Shown: positions 16,804 through 26,782 of the stretch, piece by piece
Layout: each line of letters begins with the position of its first letter
Position numbering within the stretch: the first letter of the stretch is position 1
Assembly (NCBI RefSeq): GCF_041240605.1
Contig: NZ_CP162487.1
Coordinates: forward strand, 1,805,001 to 1,869,000
DNA length: 64,000 bases
Source of the DNA: Xanthomonas sp. DAR 80977
GTDB lineage: Bacteria; Pseudomonadota; Gammaproteobacteria; Xanthomonadales; Xanthomonadaceae
Direction of reading: 5' to 3'
Program-made: the position numbers and the translations under genes
The notes under the pieces: model-generated
What the model was told of the DNA's origin: nothing
Databases searched by the model: none
What the model saw: only the letters and a program-made list of their open reading frames with translations

Positions 16804-18798
16804 TCAGCCGTCGCCGCCCGCGTCCACCCACACCCGCATCTCGCCTTCGCCGCGGTTGGCCCAGGCGAAGTAGGGCACGAAGGTCAGGGTCTGCGCCTGC
16901 CGCGACGGCGGCGGCGCGTCGTAGCGGTACAGCGGCAGGGCGTCGGCCTGCGCGTCGTCGTGGCCGTGCAGGCGTTCGCCCTCGGCCAGCAGCAGTACCT
17001 GCCCGGCCAGCGTGCCGCTGCCGGGTGCGCTGCGGATCGCCGCATCGGCGGGCAGGCGCAGCTGGTGCAGCTGCGCGCCGTTGTCGGCCTGCTCCAGGCA
17101 GTACACCAGCGGCCCGCGTTGCAGCGCGACCTTGCCGGCCAGATGGCGCACGCGCGGATGCCCGCTGACCCGCATCACCGGCATCGGCAAGTGCAGTTGC
17201 AGCGTGTCGCCGCGCTGCCAGTGCCGGCGCAGCACGCAGTAGCCGTGCTGCAGGTGCGCCTGGATCGCGACCGCTTCGCCGTTGAGCCGCAGCTGCGGCG
17301 CGCGGCACCAGTCCGGCAGGCGCAGCGCCAGCGCGGCGTCGATGGGCGCGTCGCAGTCCACGCTCAGTTCCACCTGTTCCTGCCACGGATAGTCGCCGCG
17401 CTGGCGCAGGGTCAGCGTGTGCCCGTCCACCTCGAAGGCGGCATCGCTGCCGACGTACAGGTTCACGTACAGGGTGTCGTCGCAGCGGGTGTAGATGTAG
17501 TGGCCGAGCGAGGTCAGCACGCGGGCGATGTTCGGCGGGCAGCAGGCGCAGCCGAACCAGCGCTGGCGCACCGGCTTGACGTGGTCGAAGCCGTGGTTGC
17601 CGTGCACCGTGGGCGGATGCACTTCCAACGGATTGACGTAGAAGAAGTGGCGCCCGTCCAGCGCCATGCCGGCCAGCACCGTGTTGTACAGCGCACGCTC
17701 CATCACGTCGGCGTAGCGGCTGTCCGGCGCCAGCTGCAGCATGCGGTTGGCGAACATCATCAGCCCGATCGAGGCGCAGCTCTCGTTGTAGGCGGTGTCG
17801 TTGGGCAGGTCGTAGTCGACGCTGAAGGCTTCGCCGTAGCTCTGCGCGCCGATCGCGCCGGTGAGGTACAACTGCCGCTGCGTGGTGTTCTCCCACAGCC
17901 GCTCGCAGGTCGCGCGCAATGCGGCATCGCCGCTGTGCCGCGCCAGGTGCGCCACGCCTGCGTACAGGTAGACGAAGCGCACCGCGTGGCCGACCGCAGT
18001 GGTCTGCAGCGCCACCGGCACGTGCGCCTGGCTGTAGGCCTTGTCCTGGATCATCCACGCCGGCCCGTGCCCGCCCCAGAAGTAGCTGCGCCCGCGCTTT
18101 TCGTATTCCTCGTCGTAGTAGTGCGGCGCGGTGCCGCGCTGCTCGACGAAGTAGCGGGCCAGCGCCAGGTAGCGCGGCTCGCCGGTGGCCTCGTACAGGC
18201 GCATCAGCGCCAGCTCGATCTCCGGATGCCCGGGATAGCCGTGCAGTTGCTGCGGGCCGGGGCCGAAGGTGGCGTCGATGTGGTCGGCGAGCCGGCACAC
18301 GATGTCCAGCAGCGCGCGCTTGCCGGTGGCCTGGTGGTAGGCGACGCCGGCCTCGATCATGTGCCCGGCGCAGTACAGCTCGTGGCATTCGGCCAGGTTG
18401 CTCCAGCGCTGCTCCGGCGCCTTCACCGTGAAATAGGTGTTGAGGTAGCCGTCGGGCTGCTGCGCGGCGCCGATCAGCTCGATGGTGGCGTCGGCATCGC
18501 GCTCCAGCGCCGGATCGGGATGCTGCGCGAGCAGGTAGGCCACCGCTTCCAGCCACTTGGCCACGTCGCTGTCCTGGAACACCATGCCGTAGAACGCGCC
18601 GTCGCTGCGCCCGGCGGCGATGCGGAAGTTCTCGATCGCGTGGCTGGGCTCGGCATCGGCGACGTTGTCGTTGAGCGCGTCCCACTGGTAGGGCAGCACC
18701 ACCTCCTGCACCAGGCGCTGGTAGCGCTGCCAGAACGGATCGGCGATGCGCAGGCGGTCGAGCGGGAGTTCGGGCGGCGGGGCGAGCGAAAGCGGCAT
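16804..18798 (-). CDS. Glycoside hydrolase family 127 (beta-L-arabinofuranosidase-like)
   Basis: A 664-residue enzyme expected to remove beta-L-arabinofuranosyl groups from plant glycans such as extensin-type oligosaccharides. An (alpha/alpha)6 barrel with C-terminal beta domains is the family fold. Catalytic zinc site residues are visible at positions nearly equal to those in Bifidobacterium HypBA1: Glu339 and Cys341 in YNESCASIG, and Cys419-Cys420 in GCACCPPN, one of which is the nucleophile. No signal peptide is seen, so it probably acts on imported oligosaccharides. The start at 18798 has AGGA about 11 bases upstream; an alternative ATG at 18837 overlaps the transporter stop as TGATG. It lies directly after the GPH symporter gene, with a divergent AraC regulator. 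Confidence 0.92.
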   Translation of the reverse strand: MPLSLAPPPELPLDRLRIADPFWQRYQRLVQEVVLPYQWDALNDNVADAEPSHAIENFRIAAGRSDGAFYGMVFQDSDVAKWLEAVAYLLAQHPDPALERDADATIELIGAAQQPDGYLNTYFTVKAPEQRWSNLAECHELYCAGHMIEAGVAYHQATGKRALLDIVCRLADHIDATFGPGPQQLHGYPGHPEIELALMRLYEATGEPRYLALARYFVEQRGTAPHYYDEEYEKRGRSYFWGGHGPAWMIQDKAYSQAHVPVALQTTAVGHAVRFVYLYAGVAHLARHSGDAALRATCERLWENTTQRQLYLTGAIGAQSYGEAFSVDYDLPNDTAYNESCASIGLMMFANRMLQLAPDSRYADVMERALYNTVLAGMALDGRHFFYVNPLEVHPPTVHGNHGFDHVKPVRQRWFGCACCPPNIARVLTSLGHYIYTRCDDTLYVNLYVGSDAAFEVDGHTLTLRQRGDYPWQEQVELSVDCDAPIDAALALRLPDWCRAPQLRLNGEAVAIQAHLQHGYCVLRRHWQRGDTLQLHLPMPVMRVSGHPRVRHLAGKVALQRGPLVYCLEQADNGAQLHQLRLPADAAIRSAPGSGTLAGQVLLLAEGERLHGHDDAQADALPLYRYDAPPPSRQAQTLTFVPYFAWANRGEGEMRVWVDAGGDG

Positions 18799-18836
18799 GG
18801 AGGCGGCGATCCTGGGGAGGGAGAGAGGGGAGGGCA

Positions 18837-20240
18837 TCAGTGCACCGGGCGTGCGGCCAGGTCGGCGGCGACCTCGGCCAGCAGCGGCCGGCGCAGGCGG
18901 CTGCGGTAGATCACCGCCGCCAGCAGCAGGTGGATGGCGGCGGGGATCAGCGTTTCCAGCAGGGTGATCGCCTGCAGCGAGGCGGCGGTCTGGTGCTCGG
19001 CGCCGGCACGGTAGCCCACGCGCACGAACAGGTAGCTGATCACCACCGCGCTCGAGGCCCAGGCCAGCTTGATGCAGAACAGGTTGAAGGCGAAGTTGAT
19101 GCCGGAGGAACGGATGCGGTTCTTCCATGCGCCGTAGTCGTCGGCGAAGGCCATGATCGAGAAGTGCAGCGGCAGCGCGAAGCCGAGCACCAGGCAGTTG
19201 ACGAAGATCAGCCCCAGCCACAGCGTCTGCTGCGCCGGGCCGGTGGGCATGCACCACTGCAGCACGCCCAGCGCGGCCAGCGCCAGGTTGGTGTGCAGGT
19301 ACAGCGCCAGCGGATCGAAGCGGCGGCACAGCGCGTTGACCACGATCGCGCCGAGCACCGTGGCCAGCGCCACCATCGCGAAGAACAGCGAGGTGTAGCC
19401 GGCGCCGCCGCCGAGCACGTAGGTGATGAAATAGAGATAGCCGCCGCCGCGGATGTTGAACACGTTGATCAGCAGGAACGACATCAGCAGCACCAGCCGC
19501 ATCTGGTCGTTGCGCAGCAGCCCGCGCAGGTGCTGGCCGATGCCGGCCTCGCCCAGCAGGCTGACCGGCACGCGCTCGCGCACGGCGAAGAAGCAGCACA
19601 GGAACATCGCCACCGCCAGCAGGCTGAGCAGGCCCACGCCGAGCTGGTAGCCGCGCGCGGCATCGCCATCGCCGAGCGCGCGCACCAGCCATGGCAGCCC
19701 GACCGAGACCAGGAAGCCGGCGATGCCGCACAGCACGAAGCGCCACGATTGCGCCGACACCACTTCGCGGTGGTCGCCGGTCATGCTGTTGATCAGCGCG
19801 CAGTACGGCACGTTGATCGCGGTGTAGCACAGCGACAGCAGGAAATAGCTGGCGAAGGCATAGGCGACCTTGCCCGCGTAGCTCAGCTGCGGGGTGCTGA
19901 AGGTGAGCACGCAGGCGATGCCGATCGGCAGCGCGATCCACAGCTGCCAGCCGCGGAAGCGGCCCCAGCGGCTGCGGGTGCGGTCGGCGAGCACGCCCAT
20001 CAGCGGGTCGGATACCGCATCGGCGATGCGCAGCACGGTGAACAGGGTGCCGACCAGCGCAGGGGTGAGGCCGAACACGTCGGTGTAGAAGAACGTGAGG
20101 AAATTGGCGATCAGGCAGGTGACGATGGTGCCGCCGGCATCGCCCAGGCCGTAGCCGAACTTTTCCAGGCGCGAGAGTCGGTGCGTGGCGGCGGCCTGGT
20201 CGGCGCCTGCGGCAACGGGGCCAACGGCGGTCGCATTCAA
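18837..20240 (-). CDS. GPH-family glycoside:cation symporter (MFS)
   Basis: A 467-residue inner-membrane transporter with about 12 helices. The first part ([20 protein letters not shown], then [20 protein letters not shown] and RWGRFRGW) is diagnostic of the glycoside-pentoside-hexuronide:cation symporter family, like XynB or MelB. It probably imports the arabino-oligosaccharide cleaved by the GH127 enzyme encoded next. There is no ATG in a suitable place. The best start is TTG 20240, which has CCAGGA nine bases upstream and lies in the gap before the divergent araC-type gene. The stop overlaps a possible GH127 start by TGATG, indicating one operon. Confidence 0.9.
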   Translation of the reverse strand: MNATAVGPVAAGADQAAATHRLSRLEKFGYGLGDAGGTIVTCLIANFLTFFYTDVFGLTPALVGTLFTVLRIADAVSDPLMGVLADRTRSRWGRFRGWQLWIALPIGIACVLTFSTPQLSYAGKVAYAFASYFLLSLCYTAINVPYCALINSMTGDHREVVSAQSWRFVLCGIAGFLVSVGLPWLVRALGDGDAARGYQLGVGLLSLLAVAMFLCCFFAVRERVPVSLLGEAGIGQHLRGLLRNDQMRLVLLMSFLLINVFNIRGGGYLYFITYVLGGGAGYTSLFFAMVALATVLGAIVVNALCRRFDPLALYLHTNLALAALGVLQWCMPTGPAQQTLWLGLIFVNCLVLGFALPLHFSIMAFADDYGAWKNRIRSSGINFAFNLFCIKLAWASSAVVISYLFVRVGYRAGAEHQTAASLQAITLLETLIPAAIHLLLAAVIYRSRLRRPLLAEVAADLAARPVH

Positions 20241-20432
20241 CGGGTCGGTTCCTGGCAGGCGCCGGTGCCGGCGCCACGCCAAAGTCGCATGCCGCCAGGG
20301 CCGGGACAAGAGCCGGCGCGGTATAAAAACGGTACGATTCCGACCTGCGCGATCGTGGCGGCGCACGCGGCGATACCGCGCATTATTTGCTGCAGTGCAG
20401 CGTGCCATTCTCGCTGGGGAGACGCTTCCGAC

Positions 20433-21251
20433 ATGCTCGAACTCGCAGTGGCCTATCCGATCCGGGTCCAGAACGGCGGCCTGTTCATTTCCCGCGGCAT
20501 CGGCGCGCATCCGGCGCGGGTGATCCAGTCCTACGAGCTGATCTTCGTCGAGCGCGGCACCTTGTCGATCCGCGAGCAGGACAGCGATTTCCACATCGGT
20601 CCCGGCGAGACGCTGATCCTGTGGCCGGGACGCGAACACGCCGGCCTGGGCCGCTTCTCCGACGAGCTGCGCTTCTACTGGGTGCATTTCGAACTGGAGC
20701 CGGCGGCGGCGGACACGGCCGGCGCGACGCTGCTGTCGATGCCGCAACGCACCGCGATCCGCGATCCGGAGCGCTTCGTCGGCCTGTTCCGCTGGTTCCT
20801 CAGCGAGCAGGAGGAACGGCGCACCTTGCCGATGCTGGAGCCGATCGTGCTGTCGATGCTGCAATGCGTGGCCGGCGCCTGGCCCGATCCGCACGACAGC
20901 GACCGCGCCGGCGTGGCGCTGGCCTACCGTGCCAAGCAGCTGATCGGCACCCAGTTCCACACCGCGCTGACCGCGTCCGCGCTGGCCGCGCAACTGCATT
21001 GCAACCCGGACTACCTGGGCCGCATCTACCGCCGCGCGTTCGGCACCACGCTGACCGAGGCGATCCATCGCCAGCGCATCGCCTTCGCCGAGAAGCTGCT
21101 GCTGGTGAACACCTGCAGTGTCGACGAGGTGGCGCTGCGTGCCGGCTTCAGCGACGGCGGCTACTTCCGCCGCATCTTCCGCCAGCGCCTGGGCATGACC
21201 CCGAGCGCCTACCGGCGGCTGTACTGCAAGGAGCACATCAACTCGGGCTGA
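20433..21251 (+). CDS. AraC-family transcriptional regulator of the arabinoside locus
   Basis: A 272-residue regulator. Residues 1-110 form an AraC-type cupin effector-binding domain ([18 protein letters not shown]). The C-terminal hundred residues contain two helix-turn-helix motifs, [20 protein letters not shown] and [20 protein letters not shown], ending with GMTPSAYRR, the AraC signature. It is divergent from the GPH/GH127 operon with a 190-bp gap, so it most likely senses the imported sugar and controls that operon. The ATG at 20433 matches the family start. Confidence 0.92.
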   Translation: MLELAVAYPIRVQNGGLFISRGIGAHPARVIQSYELIFVERGTLSIREQDSDFHIGPGETLILWPGREHAGLGRFSDELRFYWVHFELEPAAADTAGATLLSMPQRTAIRDPERFVGLFRWFLSEQEERRTLPMLEPIVLSMLQCVAGAWPDPHDSDRAGVALAYRAKQLIGTQFHTALTASALAAQLHCNPDYLGRIYRRAFGTTLTEAIHRQRIAFAEKLLLVNTCSVDEVALRAGFSDGGYFRRIFRQRLGMTPSAYRRLYCKEHINSG

Positions 21252-21320
21252 GCGCGCCAGCATGCAGCGGCGTGCACGGCGCCTTGCCTACACTGCGCCG
21301 ATTCCCCGGGGAGCCCGCAG

Positions 21321-22877
21321 ATGAAGAAGGCGCTGAAATGGAGCGGCATCGCCCTGGCGGCATGCGTGCTGGCCTCGATGGCGACGCTGTACGGCTACGG
21401 CCGCTTCGCCGAGCGCGCGCAGGGCCCGGCCAGCCATGCCTTGCCCGCGACCGCGCTGCAGACCCCGATCGACCGGGTGGTGGCGCCGCTGACCGCGGCC
21501 CATCCCGGGCACAGCGGCATGGTGATCCTGCCCGACAACGTCGAGGCGTTCGCGGTGCGCGCGGCGGCCGCGCGCGCGGCCGGGCGCAGCCTGGACCTGC
21601 AGTACTACATCTGGCATGCGGATTTCACCGGCAACCTGCTCTACAACGAGCTGCTGCGCGCCGCCGACCGCGGCGTGCGCGTGCGCCTGCTGCTGGACGA
21701 CATGAACGTGCACGGCAGCAATTCGGTGCTGGCCGCGCTGGACAGCCATCCGGCGATCGAGGTGCGGCTGTTCAACCCGACCCGCGCCCGCGAAGGCACG
21801 CTGATGCGCGGGGTGGAGCTGGTGCTGCGCTTCTTCAGCGTCAACCGGCGCATGCACAACAAGGCCTGGATCGCCGACGGGCGCGTGGCGGTGGTGGGCG
21901 GGCGCAACGTCGGCGACGAATACTTCGATGCGGCGCGCGACACCAACTTCATGGACACCGATGTGGCGGTGGTCGGGCCGGCGGTGGCGCAGGCCGCGCA
22001 GATCTTCGACGCCTACTGGAACAGCCGCAGCGCGGTGCCGCTCGGCGCGCTGGTGCAGGCCGAGCCTGAGGCGCTGTCGAGGCTGCGCGCCAGCATCGAC
22101 GCGGGCCTGGGCTCGGCGCGCGCGCATCCCTATGCGCAGCGCCTGCGGCAGGCGCCCAGCGTGCGCAATCTGGTCGAGGGCGAGCGCCCGCTGCACTGGA
22201 GCGCCGAGGCCGCGATCGTGTTCGACCCGCCGGAGAAGGCCGAAGGCGCGCCGCCGCGCGCGGACTGGATGACGCCGCGGCTGGTCGGCGAGATGGCGCG
22301 CGCGCAGCGCGAACTGGCGCTGATCTCGCCGTACTTCGTGCCGGGCGACGACGGCCTGCGCTGGATCGGCCAGCTGCGCGAGCGCGGCGTGGCGGTCGGC
22401 GTGCTGACCAATTCGCTGGCGGCCAACGACGTGGTCGCGGTGCACGGCGGCTATGCCGGCTACCGGGTGCCGCTGCTGCGCCAGGGCGTGACGCTGTTCG
22501 AGCTCAAGCCGCAGGGCGACCCGGGCGGCAGCCTGTTCGGCTCCAGCGGCGCCAGCCTGCATACCAAGGCGTTCGTGGTCGACGCAAGCGAAGGCTTCAT
22601 CGGTTCGTTCAACCTCGATCCGCGCTCGATGAATCTCAATACCGAGATGGGCCTGCTGTTCCGCGACCGCGCCGCGGCGGCCGAACTGCAGCGGCTGTAC
22701 CGGGCCAAGGTGTCGGCGCCGGTCAGCTACCGGCTGGCACTGCAGGACGGGGAACTGCGTTGGCAGGATGGGGCGGCGCGGCCGCCGCGGACCTGGACGC
22801 ACGAGCCGGAAGCGGGCGTGTGGCGGCGCGCCGCGGCGCGGGTCATCGGCTGGTTGCCGCTGGAGTCGCAGTTGTAG
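21321..22877 (+). CDS. Phospholipase D-family protein (cardiolipin synthase-like, ClsC type)
   Basis: A 518-residue protein with one N-terminal hydrophobic segment (about residues 8-27), a membrane anchor or uncleaved signal. It has two HKD motifs, HNKAWIADGRVAVVGGRN (near residue 180) and HTKAFVVDASEGFIGSFNLD (near residue 415), each followed by the expected Gly-Gly/Gly-Ser and Asn. The spacing and the motif LQYYIWHADFTG upstream fit ClsC/YmdC-type phospholipid transphosphatidylases, which make cardiolipin from phosphatidylglycerol and phosphatidylethanolamine. A toxin-type phospholipase D is less likely given the membrane anchor. It is followed by a palindromic terminator. Confidence 0.88.
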   Translation: MKKALKWSGIALAACVLASMATLYGYGRFAERAQGPASHALPATALQTPIDRVVAPLTAAHPGHSGMVILPDNVEAFAVRAAAARAAGRSLDLQYYIWHADFTGNLLYNELLRAADRGVRVRLLLDDMNVHGSNSVLAALDSHPAIEVRLFNPTRAREGTLMRGVELVLRFFSVNRRMHNKAWIADGRVAVVGGRNVGDEYFDAARDTNFMDTDVAVVGPAVAQAAQIFDAYWNSRSAVPLGALVQAEPEALSRLRASIDAGLGSARAHPYAQRLRQAPSVRNLVEGERPLHWSAEAAIVFDPPEKAEGAPPRADWMTPRLVGEMARAQRELALISPYFVPGDDGLRWIGQLRERGVAVGVLTNSLAANDVVAVHGGYAGYRVPLLRQGVTLFELKPQGDPGGSLFGSSGASLHTKAFVVDASEGFIGSFNLDPRSMNLNTEMGLLFRDRAAAAELQRLYRAKVSAPVSYRLALQDGELRWQDGAARPPRTWTHEPEAGVWRRAAARVIGWLPLESQL

Positions 22878-22897
22878 CGACGCAGGCTGGGAATCAT

Positions 22898-22965
22898 TGT
22901 GGGAGCGACTTCAGTCGCGACGGGCGTTACCAGGAAAGCCCGTCGCGACTGAAGTCGCTCCCACA
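22898..22965. terminator. Perfect palindrome between convergent operons
   Basis: A stem of about 28 bp (TGTGGGAGCGACTTCAGTCG... and its reverse complement) with a loop of about 12 bases. It lies between the phospholipase stop (22877) and the end of the chemotaxis operon (22994, minus) and probably terminates both. Near-identical to 11517-11584. Confidence 0.75.
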
Positions 22966-22993
22966 AGCAACCGCATCCTGATCCGAGACCAGG

Positions 22994-24073
22994 CTAGGTC
23001 AGCTGCTGCACGATCTCGCGCGCCATCGATCCCAGCGGCAGGATCTTCTCCGCGCCGCCGCGCTTGATCGCTTCCTTGGGCATGCCGAACACCACGCTGC
23101 TCTGTTCGTCCTGGGCCACGGTGCGCGCGCCGGCCTGGCGCATCTCCAGCAGGCCGACCGCGCCGTCGTCGCCCATGCCGGTCATGATGATGCCCAGCGC
23201 ATTGCCGCCGGCGGCGCGCGCGGCGGAGCGGAACAGCACGTCCACCGACGGCCGGTGCCGGTTCACCGGCGGCCCGTCCACCACTTCGACGAAATACTGC
23301 GCGCCGCTGCGGCGCAGCAGCATGTGCTTGCCGCCGGGCGCGATCAGCGCGCGGCCGGGGACCACGCGGTCGTTGTTGGCCGCTTCCTTCACCGAGATCT
23401 GGCACAGCGTGTCCAGGCGCGCGGCGAACGCGGCGGTGAACTTCTCCGGCATGTGCTGGACGATGACGATGCCCGGGCTGACCCGCGGCAGCGCGGTCAG
23501 CACTTCCTCCAGCGCCTGGGTGCCGCCGGTGGAGGTGCCGATCGCGATCACCCGTTCGGTGGTCTGCGCCAGTGGGCGTCCGCCCTGCGCCGGCAGGATC
23601 ACGTCGGCGGTGTGCTTGACCTCCGCTTCCACCGGCGGCGCGGCGCTGCGCGTGGCCAGGCGCTTGACGTTGGCGCGCGCGGCGCTGCGCACCGTGGCCA
23701 CCAGTTCCTCGGCCGAGTCGGTGAGGAACTGCTTCAGGCCGAGCTTGGGCTTGGTCACCACCGCCACCGCGCCGGCGGCCAGCGCGTCCATGGTCACCCG
23801 CGCGCCCTTTTCGGTGAGCGTGGAGCAGATCACCACCGGGGTGGGGCGCTCGCTCATGATCTTGCGCAGGAAGGTGATGCCGTCCATCTTCGGCATTTCC
23901 ACGTCCAGCACGATCACGTCCGGCCATTGCTGGCGCATCTTGTCGATCGCCAGCAGCGGGTCGGCGGCCGAGGCGATCACCTCGATGCCGGGGGCGTCGT
24001 TGAGCACCGCCACCAGGACCTGGCGCACCACCGCCGAATCGTCGACCACCATGGCCTTGATCGTCGTCGTCAT
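22994..24073 (-). CDS. cheB: CheB, receptor methylesterase/glutamine deamidase
   Basis: A 359-residue adaptation enzyme. Residues 1-125 are a receiver domain with phosphoacceptor Asp57 ([11 protein letters not shown]). Residues 170-355 are the methylesterase with the triad Ser181 (GTSTGGT), His207 (VQHMPE) and Asp303 (GMGDDGA). It removes methyl groups from receptor glutamates when phosphorylated by CheA, opposing CheR. Last gene of the operon; cheR ends 31 bp upstream. The linker between domains is alanine-rich as usual. Confidence 0.97.
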   Translation of the reverse strand: MTTTIKAMVVDDSAVVRQVLVAVLNDAPGIEVIASAADPLLAIDKMRQQWPDVIVLDVEMPKMDGITFLRKIMSERPTPVVICSTLTEKGARVTMDALAAGAVAVVTKPKLGLKQFLTDSAEELVATVRSAARANVKRLATRSAAPPVEAEVKHTADVILPAQGGRPLAQTTERVIAIGTSTGGTQALEEVLTALPRVSPGIVIVQHMPEKFTAAFAARLDTLCQISVKEAANNDRVVPGRALIAPGGKHMLLRRSGAQYFVEVVDGPPVNRHRPSVDVLFRSAARAAGGNALGIIMTGMGDDGAVGLLEMRQAGARTVAQDEQSSVVFGMPKEAIKRGGAEKILPLGSMAREIVQQLT

Positions 24074-24104
24074 CGGTCGTTCCTTGTAGAGACAGCAGTG
24101 GCGC

Positions 24105-24911
24105 TCATGGCTTGCGGAACACCGACGGCGCCACCTGCACGACGTCGTTGTTGATGTCGTTGAGGCTTTCGGAGTGGCCGATGCAGAAGATGCCGCCGCG
24201 CTTGAGCACCGACAGCACCCGCGCGACCACTTCGCGCTTGGTCTGGCCGTTGAAGTAGATCATCACGTTGCGCAGGAAGATCACGTCGAACTGGCCGAGG
24301 TTGGGCAGCGACGCGTTGAGGTTGGCGTGCAGGAAGCGCACGTTGTCGCGGATCCGGCGGTCGATCAGCAGGCTGCCCTCGTACTCGCCGCGGCCCTTCA
24401 GGCAGTAGCGCTTGAGCAGCGCCGGCGGCATGTGCTCGATGCGCTGCAGCGGATAGTGGCCGGTGCGCGCCTTGGCCAGCACGCGGGTGCTGATGTCGGT
24501 GCCGACCACTTCGTAGGCGCGGCCCTGCAGCGCGTCGTCCAGCACCATCGCCATGCTGTAGGCCTCCTCGCCGCTGGAACTGGCCGCGCTCCAGCAGCGG
24601 AACGGCGCGCCGCCCTTGTGCTCCAGGGCCAGCTTGCGCAGCAGCTCGAAGTGCTTGGGCTCGCGGAAGAAATAGGTCTCGTTGGTGGTCAGCAGGTCGA
24701 TCGCGGTCTGCACCTCGCCGCTGCCTTCGCGGCTTTCCAGCAGCTTCAGGTACTGGGTATAGGTCTGCAGCGAGTGCGCCTTCAGGCGCTTGCCCAGGCG
24801 CCCGCACAGCATCGCCTTCTTGGCCGGGGAAATGGTGATGCCGGCGGCGTCGAAGATGAAGCGCTGGAACTTGCCGAATTCCTGCTCGGTGATGGTGTCG
24901 GTGCTGGTCAT
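24105..24911 (-). CDS. cheR: CheR, chemotaxis receptor methyltransferase
   Basis: A 268-residue SAM-dependent methyltransferase that methylates receptor glutamates. Seen: an N-terminal helical domain, [16 protein letters not shown] (about 68-83), the SAM-binding region [17 protein letters not shown] (about 106-122), [10 protein letters not shown] and LRNVMIYFN near residue 215. The beta subdomain needed to bind a C-terminal receptor pentapeptide appears to be present ([14 protein letters not shown] region), which agrees with the pentapeptide-like tails of the three receptors in this operon. It starts 13 bp after the REC-EAL gene. Confidence 0.96.
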   Translation of the reverse strand: MTSTDTITEQEFGKFQRFIFDAAGITISPAKKAMLCGRLGKRLKAHSLQTYTQYLKLLESREGSGEVQTAIDLLTTNETYFFREPKHFELLRKLALEHKGGAPFRCWSAASSSGEEAYSMAMVLDDALQGRAYEVVGTDISTRVLAKARTGHYPLQRIEHMPPALLKRYCLKGRGEYEGSLLIDRRIRDNVRFLHANLNASLPNLGQFDVIFLRNVMIYFNGQTKREVVARVLSVLKRGGIFCIGHSESLNDINNDVVQVAPSVFRKP

Positions 24912-24924
24912 GATGGTCCGGGAG

Positions 24925-26178
24925 TCAGTGATGCGGCGCTTGCGCCGAAGTGGGGCCGTGGTCCTGCAGCCGCGCCTGGTGCTCGAGCAGCCAGTTGGTC
25001 AGCGCGCCGCCGCCCATCGGCCGCGCCAGCAGATAGCCCTGGCCCAGGTCGCAGCCCAGTTCCTGCAGCAGCTGCCAGTCCTCCACCGTTTCGATGCCTT
25101 CGGCGACGGTGCTCAGGCCCAGCCGCTGGGCCATGCCCAGCGCCGATTCGAGCACGGTGCGCAGGTTGCGGCTGCGGTGCGCGTCGTGCACGAAGATGCG
25201 GTCGATCTTCAGTTCGGTGAAGGGAATGCGGGTCAGCTGCTGCAACGAGGAGAAGCCGGTGCCGTAGTCGTCCAGCGACAGGCCGAAGCCCTGCAGCCGC
25301 AGCCGCGCCAGCATGCCCAGCGCGCTGGCTTCGACCAGCGAGCTTTCGGTGATCTCCAGGATCACGTCGGCCGGCACCAGCCCGTGGCGGCGCAGCTGGC
25401 CGTGCAGTTCGTCGAGCAGTCCCGGCTCCTGCAGCAGGCACGGCGACAGGTTGATCGCCAGGGTCAGGCGGAAGCCGGATTGCTTCCAGGTCGCCAGCCG
25501 CGCCATCGCCTGGTCGGCGACGCTGGCGGTCAGCGCGTGGATCAGGCCTTCGCGTTCGGCCAGGGCGATGAACCGGTCCGGCGCGATCTGCCCGTTCTGC
25601 GGATGCCGCCAGCGCGCCAGCGCTTCCACGCCGCTGACCTGGCCGCTGCGCATGTCCACCTTGGGCTGGTACGCCACTTCGATGTCGCCGCGGCGCACGG
25701 CCTCGTGCAGCATCGCCGCGTCGGTGCCGCCGTCCAGGGTGGCGTCGGTGCGGGTCGCCGGGGCCGGTTGCGGGTGGGTCTGCAGCGCCGCGTCGAGTTC
25801 GGCGGCGCGCAGCGGCTTCTCCAGGCCGGCCAGCACCTGCAGGCCGTTGGCGCGGCCGACCTGCAGCACCGAGTCGATCAGCGCCGCGCCGCGCTGCGAG
25901 GCGACCACGATCGGCACGCGCACGTTGCAGCGGGCCAGCGCGTCGAGCAACTGCACGCCGTCCATGCCGGGCATTTCCAGGTCCACGATCAGCAGCCCCG
26001 GCGCCGGCCCCTGGCTGACCCGCGCCAGTGCGGCATGGCCGTCGGGCACGCCTTCCACCGCCGCCGCGCCCAGCCGCAGGCACAGCGCCAGCGCGTGTTC
26101 GCGCTGGACGTGGCTGTCGTCGACGACCAGGACCGTGCCGAACTGGCTGAGCGTGGCGATTTCGTGGACGAGCGGCAT
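24925..26178 (-). CDS. Response regulator with EAL domain (c-di-GMP phosphodiesterase)
   Basis: A 417-residue cytoplasmic protein. Residues 12-130 are a receiver domain with acidic Asp20-Asp21, phosphoacceptor Asp66 (IVDLEMPGMDG) and Lys121 (EKPL). Residues 155-400 are an EAL domain with Glu185 in VEALARW and the further metal and catalytic signatures AINLSP, LEITES, LDDYGTGFSS, ELKIDR and AEGIE, so an active c-di-GMP phosphodiesterase is predicted. It lies between cheW and cheR inside the chemotaxis operon, making CheA the probable phosphodonor. The ATG at 26178 was chosen because the receiver fold begins a few residues later; longer in-frame starts reach back into the cheW end. Confidence 0.92.
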   Translation of the reverse strand: MPLVHEIATLSQFGTVLVVDDSHVQREHALALCLRLGAAAVEGVPDGHAALARVSQGPAPGLLIVDLEMPGMDGVQLLDALARCNVRVPIVVASQRGAALIDSVLQVGRANGLQVLAGLEKPLRAAELDAALQTHPQPAPATRTDATLDGGTDAAMLHEAVRRGDIEVAYQPKVDMRSGQVSGVEALARWRHPQNGQIAPDRFIALAEREGLIHALTASVADQAMARLATWKQSGFRLTLAINLSPCLLQEPGLLDELHGQLRRHGLVPADVILEITESSLVEASALGMLARLRLQGFGLSLDDYGTGFSSLQQLTRIPFTELKIDRIFVHDAHRSRNLRTVLESALGMAQRLGLSTVAEGIETVEDWQLLQELGCDLGQGYLLARPMGGGALTNWLLEHQARLQDHGPTSAQAPHH

Positions 26179-26239
26179 GCGGATTCCGTCGGTGGACAAG
26201 GGCTGGGCGCGGCGCGATGCACCGCGCCGCGCGGGGAAC

Positions 26240-26773
26240 TCAGGCGGCCATGCCTTCCTCGACACCCGACTCGATGCCGGCCATGGCGACGAACTCCTGG
26301 GTGGACAGCGCGGCGTCGGCATCGAGCAGGATCACGAAGCGCTCGCCGACCTTGCCCATGCCGTGGATGAAATCGCGGCGGATGCCGGCGCCGAAGGCCG
26401 GGGCCGGGGCGATGTCGGCGGCGGCGATCTCCAGCACTTCGCTGACCGCATCCACCAGCAGCCCCAGCACCTGGCGCTCGTTGCCGTTGGCGACCTCGAC
26501 GATGACGATGCAGGTGCGCTTGGTCACGTCGCTGGCGGGACGGCCGAAGCGTTGCTGCAGGTCCACCACCGGCACCACCGCGCCGCGCAGGTTGATCACC
26601 CCGCGCAAGGCCGGCGGCATCATCGGCACGTCGGTCGGCGTGCGGTATTCGATGATTTCCTTGATGCCGAGGATGCCGACCCCGAACATCTCCTTGCCGA
26701 GCAGGAAGGTCAGGAACTGGTTGGGAGCAAGATCGGCGCCGCCGAACGGCACCGACGATTCGTGTGCGGTCAT
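26240..26773 (-). CDS. cheW: CheW, chemotaxis coupling protein
   Basis: A 177-residue adaptor that links receptors to CheA. The CheW fold is recognisable from FLTFLLGKEMFGVGILGIKEII, then RGVINLRGAVVPVVDLQQRF (about residues 57-76), RTCIVIVEV and GLLVDAVSEV. It ends with an unusual acidic tail. It lies 9 bp after the third receptor gene, consistent with one transcript. Confidence 0.95.
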   Translation of the reverse strand: MTAHESSVPFGGADLAPNQFLTFLLGKEMFGVGILGIKEIIEYRTPTDVPMMPPALRGVINLRGAVVPVVDLQQRFGRPASDVTKRTCIVIVEVANGNERQVLGLLVDAVSEVLEIAAADIAPAPAFGAGIRRDFIHGMGKVGERFVILLDADAALSTQEFVAMAGIESGVEEGMAA

Positions 26774-26782
26774 GGCCTGTCC

